Positions 34,337 through 47,500 of a stretch of DNA of 64,000 bases are shown piece by piece; the first letter of the stretch is position 1; each line of letters opens with the position of its first letter. The stretch lies in assembly GCF_030463535.1 (NCBI RefSeq), contig NC_132891.1, positions 12,311,949-12,375,948 on the forward strand, given 5' to 3'. The notes under the pieces are model-generated. The model ran no database searches. It was not told where the DNA came from and saw nothing but the letters and a program-made list of their open reading frames with translations. The translations under genes were made by a program, and so were the position numbers. Source of the stretch: Salminus brasiliensis (taxonomy: Eukaryota > Chordata > Actinopteri > Characiformes > Bryconidae).

Positions 34337-37237
34337 GCTGTTACATTATTATTATTGCATAGCATGATATACTTGTAATATTGTTATATACATTAACATT
34401 ACAGAAACAACTAATCCTAAATAAATCTGATCCTTAAATGCTAAAATATCTTGTTTATAAAATATATTGTTAATCCACTGTACTCAATTAAACTGAGTCT
34501 CTTTTTCTCTTCCCATCTTCCCCCTCCCTTATGCCTCTCTCCCCTCTGTACTACTCCCTTTCCCTTCATTCCTCCCCAAAGCAGGTGGCCACGCCGGACG
34601 TGGAGAAAAGGATAGAGGAGTACAAACGTGAGAACCCAGGCATGTTTAGCTGGGAGATCCGAGACAAGCTGCTGAAGGACGGAGTGTGTGACAGAAGCAC
34701 AGTTCCTTCAGGTGAGGCCTCATCTGGTAAGCAGAACTTTTACAATATTCCCACACTTCTAACTGATCACCGCAGCTTTTACAATATTCCCACATTTCTG
34801 ACTAATCACTGCAGCTTTTACAATATTCTCACACTTCTAACTGATCACTGCAGCTTTTACAATATTCCCACATTTCTGACTAATCACTGCATCTTTTACA
34901 ATATTCCCACATTTCTGACTAATCACTGCAGCTTTTACAATATTCTCACACTTCTAACTGATCACTGCAGCTTTTACAATATTCCCACATTTCTGACTAA
35001 TCACTGCAGCTTTTACAATATTCTCACACTTCTGACTAATCACCGCAGCTTTTACAATATTCCCACATTTCGGACTAATCACTGCAGCTTTTACAATATT
35101 CCCACATTTCTGACTGATCACTGCAGCTTTTACAATATTCTCACACTTCTAACTGATCACTGCAGCTTTTACAATATTCTCACACTTCTGACTAATCACT
35201 GCAGCTTTTACAATATTCCCACATTTCTGACTAATCACTGCATCTTTTACAATATTCCCACATTTCTGACTAATCACTGCAGCTTTTACAATATTCCCAC
35301 ATTTCTGACTAATCACTGCAGCTTTTACAATATTCCCACATTTCTGACTAATCACTGCAGCTTTTACAATATTCCCACATTTCTGACTAATCACTGCAGC
35401 TTTTACAATATTCTCACACTTCTGACTAATCACTGCAGCTTTTACAATATTCTCACACTTCTAACTGATCACTGCAGCTTTTACAATATTCCCACATTTC
35501 TGACTAATCACTGCATCTTTTACAATATTCCCACATTTCTGACTAATCACTGCAGCTTTTACAATATTCTCACACTTCTAACTGATCACTGCAGCTTTTA
35601 CAATATTCCCACATTTCTGACTAATCACTGCAGCTTTTACAATATTCTCACACTTCTGACTAATCACCGCAGCTTTTACAATATTCCCACATTTCGGACT
35701 AATCACTGCAGCTTTTACAATATTCCCACATTTCTGACTGATCACTGCAGCTTTTACAATATTCTCACACTTCTAACTGATCACTGCAGCTTTTACAATA
35801 TTCTCACACTTCTGACTAATCACTGCAGCTTTTACAATATTCCCACATTTCTGACTAATCACTGCATCTTTTACAATATTCCCACATTTCTGACTAATCA
35901 CTGCAGCTTTTACAATATTCCCACATTTCTGACTAATCACTGCAGCTTTTACAATATTCCCACATTTCTGACTAATCACTGCAGCTTTTACAATATTCCC
36001 ACATTTCTGACTAATCACTGCAGCTTTTACAATATTCTCACACTTCTGACTAATCACTGCAGCTTTTACAATATTCTCACACTTCTGACTAATCACTGCA
36101 GCTTTTACAATATTCCCACACTTCTGACTAATCACTGCAGCTTTTACAATATTCCCACATTTCTGACTAATCACTGCAGCTTTTACAATATTCTCACACT
36201 TCTAACTGATCACTGCAGCTTTTACAATATTCTCACACTTCTGACTAATCACTGCAGCTTTTACAATATTCCCACACTTCTGACTAATCACTGCAGCTTT
36301 TACAATATTCCCACATTTCTGACTAATCACTGCAGCTTTTACAATATTCCCACACTTCTGACTAATCACTGCAGCTTTTACAATATTCCCACACTTCTGA
36401 CTAATCACTGCAGCTTTTACAATATTCCCACATTTCTGACTAATCACTGCAGCTTTTACAATATTCCCACATTTCTGACTAATCACTGCAGCTTTTACAT
36501 TTCCATACTGCAATGTTCATCTCCCAGTTCTGTTTGTACAGCATTCCCACATCTCTGTTTGATCACTGCAGGTTTTACAGTCTTCCCACACCTCTGACTA
36601 TTCACTGCAGCATACAGTACAATATTCACACAACTCTGACTGATCCCTTCAGCTTTTACAATATTCCCGCATTCCTGACTAACCACTACCATTTCTCAAT
36701 TTACCCACACCTGTCACTTATCACTTTGGTTGGATCACTGCAGCCTTTCACAAAATTCCCAGATTTCTGATTGATCACTGTGCCTTACAATATTTCTACA
36801 CCTCTAGCAGATCACACACCCTTGACTAATATTGGTATATACAATATTGCCACACTTATGTCTATTCACTGAAAATGTTACAACAGCTCAAGATTTTAGA
36901 CTGAGTATTGTAAGGTTACAATATTTTGATATTTCTGGCTAATCACTTCAACTTTCACAATAATCTCCAATTTATGACTGATCACAGCCTATTGATAAAA
37001 TATAATTAAACAAAATAATAATTACAGTATAAGTGAGTCAGATATTTAATTATTATTTTTTTTTCTGATTATTATTATTATTATTGGTGAATAGGGACAT
37101 ACTTATTAAATATTTTGCATTGCTTTACATTTAACAGTTTTTTTTTTTACTGTTTCTTTAACATTTTGATCATACCAGTAAATATGGTTATTTATATGAA
37201 ATATGATTTTTAGCATTCTTGTATATAGCCTCAAATG

Positions 37238-37278
<41 letters not shown>

Positions 37279-40200
37279 GTTCATTAAGTACATTTCTGCA
37301 TTTTAATAATCTAAACAACTTTTCTTGTTATCATAGTGAGTTCTATCAGCCGGGTCCTTCGCGCCCGATTCGGAAAGAAAGAGGACGAGGATGAGTGTGA
37401 TAAAAAAGACGAGAGCGGGGAGAAGAAAACGAAGCACAGTATCGACGGCATACTCGGTGATAAAGGTAAAAACATGAGGAGTTCATTTTTTCTCTGCGAG
37501 CTGGTGTGTGATCACTGATTATTGCATCTCTTCTGGATTTCTCCACCTGTCCATCTCTGTACTGTAGAGCAGCTTTAGATCAGTAAGTTCTGCAAAGTTT
37601 TACAGAGCGGATGGGGTTTATAAAGCAGTGTTGGAGTTTACAGAGCGGTGATGGCGTTTACAGAGTGTTGTTGGGGTTTACAGTGAGCGTTTGGAGTTTA
37701 CAGAGCGGTACTAAGGTTTATGGAGCGGTGGTGGGGTCTACAGCGCGGTGGTGGGGGTTACAGAGCGATTTTGGGGTTTACAGAGCGGTGTCGGGGTTTA
37801 TAGAGCGACAGTGGTTTACAGTGATTGGAGGTTAATTCGGGCAGTCAGTCGTTGTGGAGCTGTCAGTCCGGCCATTTGATCGAACGTCCTAAATGATTTA
37901 TACTGGCCATGTTTGGGGGCTCACCGCGCTTGTCCTGCGGAGCCCCTAAACGCTCCCACCAAAACAGTAAGTGACAGATGAGCGATGTGGCGATCAGATT
38001 CAATTACACCCCGCAGCGCCATTGCGCCTTAATCTGCCCCTTCACCCGCACCTTTTCCAACCTTCACATCTCTAACCTGCCCTTATTAACAACCCACTTA
38101 TAAGTGCAGCGGCACTGCAGTGTTTATTTCTCGTGTGTAAACGTTCATTTTGCCTGTGTCCTGTTGAGGAAACGTAAACGAGGGCTGTGTGTGTGGACTG
38201 TTCAAAACGCAAAATGAGCAAAAACGTGCGCAGTGAAACATTTCGTTTCAAACGAGCACAGAAAAGAAGGGGTTTCTTTACTCTGACAGTCATTCATTAA
38301 ACTTGAAGATGAACTTCATTCCGGAGACCTTTGCTCCATTGAAAGCTCTTTTTTTAAATAAAGAGCCCGCGCGCTACAAAGGCGAAATCTAAAAAGCGAG
38401 GCATGGAGGAGAGGAATAGATCCGTCCATTCACATTCAAAAAGCCGTAAAGGAGAGGGAGAAAACTTCCAACAAAAGGCCGAGAGGAGCACTGAAAAGAG
38501 ATGAATTATTCAGCACGCCCTGCCGGTAGATAGGTTTGTAATATTATGGACTCGTCTGTTGGAGGAGAATGAGATTTGGAGGGAGCAAAATGGTTTATTC
38601 TTGTTTGGAAATGCCCACTGCTCCCTTTTTATGCCCGTCGCTGTTGTGCTCCTTAACTGACGGCTTGGTGGCGAGGGAGGGGTGTTTTTACATTTATTTT
38701 AATGACATATCTATGTGTGTCTATGCGTGTGTGTGTTTAACATGAGACCCCGTACGGTCACCCCCAAATCTTGCAAAAATAGCCTTCATCACACAAATAA
38801 AAATGATTTTATAGCCTTGCTGTTTATTCACCTCGGTGCTGCATTAAAAGTTCACTGCTTGTCTTCCACACTGTTCTGATACGCTAAAAATGTATTACGC
38901 GAATAATCTCAAAATAATTCTTCTATAAATAAACTAAGACAGTAATTGTGTTGATGTATTGCATACGTATTTAATTACTGTGTAGAAGACACAGACATTA
39001 AAAACATTACGGCTACTTTTATGGCGTTAGAAAATATGGATACTAAAAAGGGCTCTTTGGAACGAGACATGAATCATTACACAACCTTTAGTGGATAGTA
39101 TTTTTCACGAAGGATTTTTGCAAACGAATATTTATTTTTAAATGTTAAAAATTAAGATAACTATAAAAAAAAGATTCATAAACCCATGGTCCATATGCCA
39201 TTAATAATTGAATAATGTAGCTTATGTTTAAGCCCGGTCGTTTTTTTTTTTATTCGCTTAAACGCAAAACGTGTTTTTGGTTGTAAAATTCAAAGGTAAA
39301 TTAACTTCCAAATTTAATTGAATAATGAAGCCATTAAAAACGATAAAAAATGATCTAAACGATATTAGAAGAAATGGTCTAGAATCATCACTGCAGTTAA
39401 TATGTGTCTCTATATTTGGGTGGCAAATTGTTTAGGTTTTGAATGAACAGTGTTGATTCCTGATAGTTTGCACAGCGGGAGCTGCAGCTTTTGGATTACG
39501 GCTGTAGAAAATGGCCAAATGGTGAACAGTGATTATAAACCTTTAGTCCCCCACACCACTCTTGTGTGGACTGGAAGAGAAGTCTACAGCGCGCTGAGCT
39601 GACAGTGTTTATTTGTGATGATTTATTTACCATGTTTATCATGTAGCAAATAAACAAGTGTGCTTCTTTGCTCATAAACTCTACAACGTTTCTTTCTGCG
39701 CGCTCACTTTACACCGTGTCACGTGGACCGCTGCTTTTTTTTTAAAGACCTTTTGAACAACAACAAAAAAAAAAAAGAAGTCAAGTCGTCTTTGGGCTTG
39801 TTTCACTCGATCATCGGGCTGGCGTTTAATAACGTTAAGACTTATTAGAGCTGCTAATGAAAACGGTGTGTAGTGAATGGGGGTCTATGTTGGAGGGGTG
39901 TAATAGCTCTCAGGCATGCAGCGCATCAGCCCTCACTCGCGGAGTGCTCTGCACAAACGATATGTTGAAGGGTTTTAAAGCAGATTAAATTGAGCCTTTT
40001 ATTTCTCTCCACTTTCATCTCTAAACGCCTCTCGCCGACTGGCCCTGGGCGCAAATTCATGAGATTTGAAGGCTCTCCCGCAGTTGTTGAGGCTTCACAG
40101 CTCATATATTTGATTTATTTAGTTTTTGTTTTTTAGTTTTGGATTGCTTCAGCTGATATGTCGCGCTCAGAGGAACGGAAAAAAACATACACACGCAAAC

Positions 40201-41538
40201 ACACACCAAACACGCCCTTATGACATATAGAAAAAATATCCTAAGCCAGCTGTTTATGAGCCTACACTGGTGAACAAAGACAGGTCGTATTTAGCCTAGC
40301 ATTTAAATCCAGAGGGGAAAAGCCCATTAGCAGCACAGCTCGATCAGTAACCTAATCAGGTTGTATTTAGATTAATGTGCCCTGTTATTGCCATTAGCTA
40401 ACCTGCATGATCTGTAGCCCACCCCTAGCACGGCCAAAAAAGACATGGCTGGATCCTGGATCCTGTTTTTCACAGTTACAGATTTTACAGTAGTATCGTA
40501 AAGTGCAATCCTTGTTCTGATGCAATTTGTAGAAGAAAAAAAAATAGAAAGTGCAGAATGAGAGAATGACTAAAACCAGTGATTCACCACAAGTGAACGA
40601 ACTAGGCTGCTGTCAGTGCATTAATGGAGACCTAATAATTCCAATTAATCAAGAAGACTCGTTTTAAACAAATGAACTGAAAAAGAAACCACGAATTCCC
40701 TCTTCAGTACATAGCAGTGCTGCGCGTCTTTCATTAAGAACTAATGGACAGGCAGGAAACATAGAGAGCTGTCAATCAATCACAGCCTATGTTCTGTCCT
40801 CCACTGCACAGCAGCCTAACCTTTCACACATACGCAGTCAAACAGCGGTATGTACGACCTGAATAAAACAAGAACGAGGCTATGTTTGTCCTCAGGGCCT
40901 TTAACACCACGTTTAAATTTCACTTACATCTAAATACCTCATCCAATTTAACCACAAAATTCCAATTCAATCCATTCAACGTCCGTTCAATTACACGTCT
41001 ACTTAATTAGGACAATATCAAGTCTTACTTTTTCATGTTTTATGTAGACTGATCATTTTAAGATAAAGAAGGACCAGCTATCATTAGTTTGGGCGAGTAG
41101 TGATCGATCTGGCTGTGTTTATAGAGAGTACCCAAAGTTGCAGGCTGGAGAATGGTGGAATAAATAAAATTCGTTGAAAGAAAAAGAGACGGCGGGGATG
41201 AGTGCAGAGACCACTTCAAACAAACCCATCTGGAATGGTGATAGAGAGCTTTAGTGAAAGTATGGGGAAGTTATTTAGCTATTAATAACATTTTTTCCTC
41301 GGGCGCACAGAGTCCCTCCATCTGCACTTTCTCGCAGCTATTTGGCTGGGTTGAAATTGAGGGAGACCCAAATGTTGGGCAGAGATAACACAATCATCAG
41401 AGCGGCGCTCCTGTGCTGAGCATCAGTGTATTAAACTCGGATTAACCTCCCCGCGCTGCCTCCCAACACATTTCACTGCTTTCTGTCCGAGCCTTACACA
41501 ATATACAGCCTGGAATATAGAGGAGCACATTGATCGCC

Positions 41539-41570
<32 letters not shown>

Positions 41571-44500
41571 TATCAATAGCATCAACTAGGACAACAAGTG
41601 TTATTATTATAATGATTATTATTATAATAATTATTATTATTATTACTACTACTACTACTACTACTACTATTACTACTACTATTTGTATTATTTAATTAGG
41701 ATTTACACACACATTTAATCATCATAAACATTACCATCAGCATTACCAACATCACCAATAATAAAATAAATAAACACACAAATAATAATAAATAAAAAGC
41801 ATTTTAAGAATGTACTAAATATTGAATCAAAGCCTCAAATTACTGGAAAAAAGTGATGCTTCAAATTCACTCAATTCTACATCATTTTCATATGAATAAA
41901 AATCAACACAATTACTGCCTAAATAAGTGAATTGAAATAAACCCTGTGCTGATGTTGTATATTGTATGGAAACATAGCACACATTTGCATTTAGTAACTG
42001 CAGCACCAGTATTGAGTACTGATTCTGAGTCAGTTGCAGTAGACTGTGCGAATGCTGTGCTGTTGTGGTCTCTGCAGTGGAGTAGTGGAGCAGTAGAGCA
42101 GTACAGCCGCCAGAAAAAAGTCCTAAATCCACATCAACCAAGAGACACAGCTCAAAGAGCCAATCAAATGAATCCCAGTCAGTGTGGAAAGCGTTATTTA
42201 GATTGAATGTAGCTTCTTAGTGCACATTCCAGTCTTTATATGGAATTAAAGCACAGCTTTCAGTGCAGAAGAGCTACAAATGACCTTCCCTCACATTTCC
42301 CACACGCTGCTGTTCCCCTAAACCTTTGGCTATAAGATCATGAGCTGCGATATCACAAGCTGTTATGATTTGCATCTGCTCTTGGACTAAATTCCCCCTT
42401 TCAAAGAATGCCAGTTAACATTTTCTGTATAATCATTTATAGATTTAGAGATTTTTTAGAGCTGGTTTGTGTCCTTTAAGCATTTATTTCTGAACAGTTG
42501 TTCAACAGAGTAAAGTTTGTTGATGAGGGTGTCAGTAATAAAAGTACAGCAGTGCTAATTTACTAAGTCATTCATTGCAAAAGGTCATTGTGAGTCTTGT
42601 GGTCACTGTGCTGGTCAAAGCTGCTGACCTGTTAACCTGAGGCAGGTCCCACAAGCAAAATGCCCTTCTGTGTGTGCTTGAATCTTAAAGGGGAAAAAGC
42701 AGAGAGTAGGTGCGGGGAAGGCGAGGCTGCCGAGGGGAAATTGAGAGGCTTAAAGTCTTTGATCTTTGGTTGCTTTGGCTTATCAGAAACACTTGTGGTG
42801 ACACCACGACAATGGGAGTTCATCATATTACAGACTGCCAGTGCTGCTTTCAAGCCTGCCTGTCTATTAATTAAACTATTTCTTGCTATGTGGGACAGGG
42901 ACTATCTGAGCACCCAATTGAGCCTCTTTTCTTTTTCTTAAAAGGCATTCTCTCTACTGAAATTCTAAAATTTAGTCTACAGCTGAAGATGTGTTTTTTT
43001 TATCTTATGAAATTGCACTGCAAAAACTAATGCCTTGAATTTTAAGTTGTTCCCACTAAAAACACCCTTCTTCTTCATTGGCACCATAAACAAACTAACC
43101 CTTGAAAGTGCAAAAGCTTTATGCTCCGGCATGCAGTTATGTCCAGTATTGAGCATGCTGGTTTAAACGGATCAAGACAGAAATACTTTGTCATTGAGTG
43201 AGCCTGGCAGTGCGCAACAGGCCGGGAACCATCTGGGTACACCAGAAGCCCCCAAATGAACAAACGACAAGGGGAAACTCCTGCTGACAGCAATAAAAGT
43301 GCTGGCCTTCGGGCTTCCTATGTAGTGCCACAGAAGTGGTTTTGATGGCCCAGCTCGCCATCTTCTCAGTGCCGCGTACTGCTCATAAAACTCTTGGTGA
43401 CCCACATAAAGACTTGGATGTCTGTTTCAGCCCCAAATGCCATTACAAGTGGAGGATTGCAAAGTCTTAGCCCACCCCACACTGCTCTTCAGTTTATTGA
43501 CAGGAAGCCAGACTACAAAATCTAGTTTCTAATTATTACATTTTTGCTGCAAATTTGCTGCATGTGTCTGCTTCTTCATTGTGGTCCTGTTGAAAGCATG
43601 CAGCCAGTTAAAAAAAACACAAGGATGTGGCACATAATTAATGAGCCAACACACAGCAGTCTTTTAGCAAGATAGAAGTCTCTAACTATAGCTTTTAAAT
43701 CATCCTTCATGTGGATTTTTCTTGTATGATTGTCTGTTTGGTTTTCTAACAGCATTAATGGTCTCTGTGGGAATACAAACATACCGAAAGAGGAGTTACC
43801 AAAGCGGAAAGGTTTTTTTTTTTGAATGGGGGTGGTGATGATGGTGGTGGCGAGGGGGGTATTTGTCTCAGCCCACTCCTTTGCCATGGAGTGTTCAGTA
43901 GCTTTTCCTTAATCCTGCTTTCAATTTTGCCGACAAATGCCAAGAATCTTGTCCGGAGACCCAATGGGACACTGATGGGCTAACAAAAGGGGATCCTTCC
44001 ACAAGGCTGCACAGGGCACTCATAAAGCCTTCAAGAAAAATAGTGTTAGGCCTTTACATTTACACTGGCTTTCAAACCTCATTTACCACCACTAAAACTA
44101 GTGGGATGTTGTTAGTTTTAGAACTTCCATTACTAAACAAACGTAACTTAGCCCACTGGCTTCATGCTCTGTGGGTGATAGGCTGAGTAAACAGGCTACA
44201 TGTTCTGCAGTCATTGCAGACAAAGGTCAATGCATCTGATTAGAAATATGTGGAAAAAAAAAATCAGCACTGCACATCATATGGCCATCTAGAGCAAAGT
44301 GTGTGACTAATGGGACGTCATGGGTCATGGAGCACTGCCATATTTTAGAATTAAACACCTTTATGTTTATATACTCGTATCGGCTTCTAATTCTAGTTTG
44401 CTAGAAAAAAATCAAAGGATGAATTTTACTATGTTCTGAATTTTGTTTTTAATTTTTGTCAAACTTGAATTTCCAGGATCAGGGTTGAAGACCACTGTTT

Positions 44501-47500
44501 TATGTAGAACCATTTAAAAAGGGTTATTTATTGCACCAACAAGGGTTCCACTTCCACTGTCATTACTACATAGAAGCCCTATGTAATTTATTTTTGCATG
44601 ACCATTTTTACATTGTTTTTGCTACTGTGTCTTTAAAACTGACATTCTGTATGTACATTTTATCTCTCCTGGCTGCTCTGTACCAAGTCTTATTTAGAAA
44701 GGCAAGCCAGTCTAAAACATTTTTAATAACATGAAAGCATGAATGAGCAAGGCTTTGCTAGCGCACATTATTTAAATGCATTGTTTTTATTGACATCACA
44801 AAAATGAATACAAAGTTGTCTGTAGTGTTTCGCAGCTTTATTTTGCTGGTGGTAAGCTGGTGGTAAATGAATGATGCACTCTAACAATGTACAAAAGGGT
44901 ACATATTCCATCAAACTTTCAGAAAAGTGAGAAAAAAGTCTTCGATGATATAAGCCCTTTACTGTTAGTAGTACTAGGCTTTTATGTAGGCTTTTAAAGA
45001 AACTGAAAAGTCAATTGTCTCTCATTATTCTCTTAACAAACCTTTGTTCTTTAAATGGTCCACCGATTTGTTTGACCAAAGATCATTCTGATGTCTCACA
45101 GCCTCCTCAGCCGACTTAAATACAGTCGCTTTAAATGGTAGAAAGGAAAAGGGGGGAAACTCTCTTGTTTAGTGTCTTTTTGGCTTCTCCGCATTGGCCA
45201 TTCAGGCCAGTTGATGAACTCTTCCAAAAGTTTATTAAGAGGAGGGAAACAAAAGCACCCAAAGCCTTTCTGTAAGCAGGGAGACAGTTTATAAACTGGC
45301 GGCCATTGTTCCTCAAAGGCAGATGCATGAATACCTTTGAATGGGCTCTATCAAACTGACATGATCAAGCTAGACAACAGCATGTTAAAAGGAAAGGCTT
45401 TCCTTTCTGCTGCACAGATCTGTATATTTCCTGCATTAATGTACATCTGCGGTAGGAGGGCTCCAAGCTGGGTGCACTTGCCCCTCAGTCAATACCCCGA
45501 GCTGGGGTCTTTAGACTGTTTGAAGTAAAGGTCTGTGTTCTGCACGCCCACAGTGGGCAGCAGGTGTCACGAGTCTGGGAGAAGTATGGTAATCTTAAGC
45601 GCAAAAAGAAAAGGGTCACCCTCCTTTTTAACGTTTTAAAACAGAGCGTTTTCCAAGTGAGTGACTTGGAATTGGCTTTTTGTAGTATTGGATGTTGTCT
45701 TAATGCAAGTTATAGGATTTGCATTTCTATGACTGCCACGGAGCGTTTTGAAGATCTCAGAATGTCGATGCTCTGCTTGTTGAAGCTGTTTGCATTGTAA
45801 AGCTATGTTAAAATTATAGTTAGATTTATTTGAAAAAAAAAACCCTTCTGAGTAGAAACACATAAAACAATTGTAGTTTAACATATTCAGAATATTTGTA
45901 CAATCTTAAAAAGGTGCTACAAATTGTCCTTTTGCCATAAAAGCACCACTTTTGGTTCCTTGTCATAGAAACGTGTGATTGTGAAGAATCTTTGAATTGA
46001 ACATTTATATTTTCACACTTACGTGTGTTTACATAATTTTACAAGCATGGTTTGTCATTGAACCAAAAGTGATTCTTCTATGGAGTGTCTTAAAAAGATA
46101 CAACACTAAAGAGATGAAAAATATGGTCCTGTGCCATAATAAAAAAATAAGGTACTGTGTCAAAAAAAATAAACTAACAAATACATTTATTAAAAGGTCA
46201 CTTTAATATAGTGCATATCACATATGCTGGGAATTGATTATATATTTGGCAATTAACATCTGGTACACCAGTACACTGCAACATGAGTACAGCTAATCCT
46301 CTTAACATATATAACAAATATACCATCATATTCAACACAGCCGGTCTACCTTATCTTTGTTTACTGTTGCCTATTGAACAAGTGAGAAATTTCTTTCTAC
46401 CCCGTTGGCAGTGCCTTCAGTTTCTCTCATTTAGACCACAAAGGATAATTGTAACAAATAACAAGAACTTACCCAAACAAAGAGTGCTCTGTGTGTAGTG
46501 TGGTGTGGCTAAAGAATAATGGGTGTTGTGATTTGTGACCCTTCTCGCCCACACGTCACTTGCACTAAAGGGTAGTGGCCCACAAGAGATAGTCTGGGAT
46601 GGAGGGATTGTTCACACGCAAGACAGCCCACTCACCCCTGGCATATCCTACCACCTTTACATTTTTTCTGTCATAATCTGAAGTGTTTTTTTTTTACTGC
46701 TATAGAAATGCATATATATATATCATATATGTCAAAAAGAAACCTCGTATTTCTGAAATATATGGGAAAGGAAAAAGGCTCTTCAGGTTACAATGTGACA
46801 AGCTTTCATTTGAAGTAATTTTATAACTATTCTGTTATTGCATTTGTCATTAAAAACAAAAAAGCCAGCTGGCAATTTTATTCAGCACAAACATTTTAAT
46901 GTCACCAATTGTTTTCTGGAAAATCTTAAAAATGTAAAAAATTAAGTGAATGTAAAAAAATCACTTAAGCTTGTGTAGCAGCTTTCAGTCATCTAACAGA
47001 TTTTCCACATAAGCTAATTAATAAAACACTGTGATTTAGCTATAATTGCTCAAGATAATGCATGAAAATAGTATTCAATTTGCAACAAATGCTGAAGTTA
47101 CTCCACTGACAGTTGAGATTAATTGTTTTTAAAATGTTGAAAATCTTAAAACCTGTTGATGTTGAGGATTATTGCAGAGGCCTCTGGACTTTTTAAGTAA
47201 TTTGCTTTAACCAGTTGGGTACAGTTTACTTCTATTCAAATGGATATTTAATGTCATATTTCGTGCTTTGCATAATGGCTGTAGAAATTTTGGGACAATA
47301 TTCTGATATTGCTTTTTATCTCATGCTTTTTTAGAACATGAAATTTGAAGGCCTGTTTATAGCTACACTCTTTAAAGACACTCTCAAAAACAATGCTTCA
47401 ATATAAGCTAACAACAAATGATTAGTATGCTTAAATAGTTCTTTATATCGTTAAAGGGTTCTTTAGATTGGTGCAAAACCTTGCTTTGCAATTCTACATC

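Noticed and set aside
35149..36513. Minus-strand open frames of [13 protein letters not shown] repeats
   Set aside because: They are the other strand of the 39-bp minisatellite. A unit length divisible by three with no stop in that frame gives such frames automatically.
37337..37546. Independent gene read from the exon 4 region (open frames on both strands)
   Set aside because: The plus frame is pax7 exon 4 running past its donor; the minus frame is its shadow.
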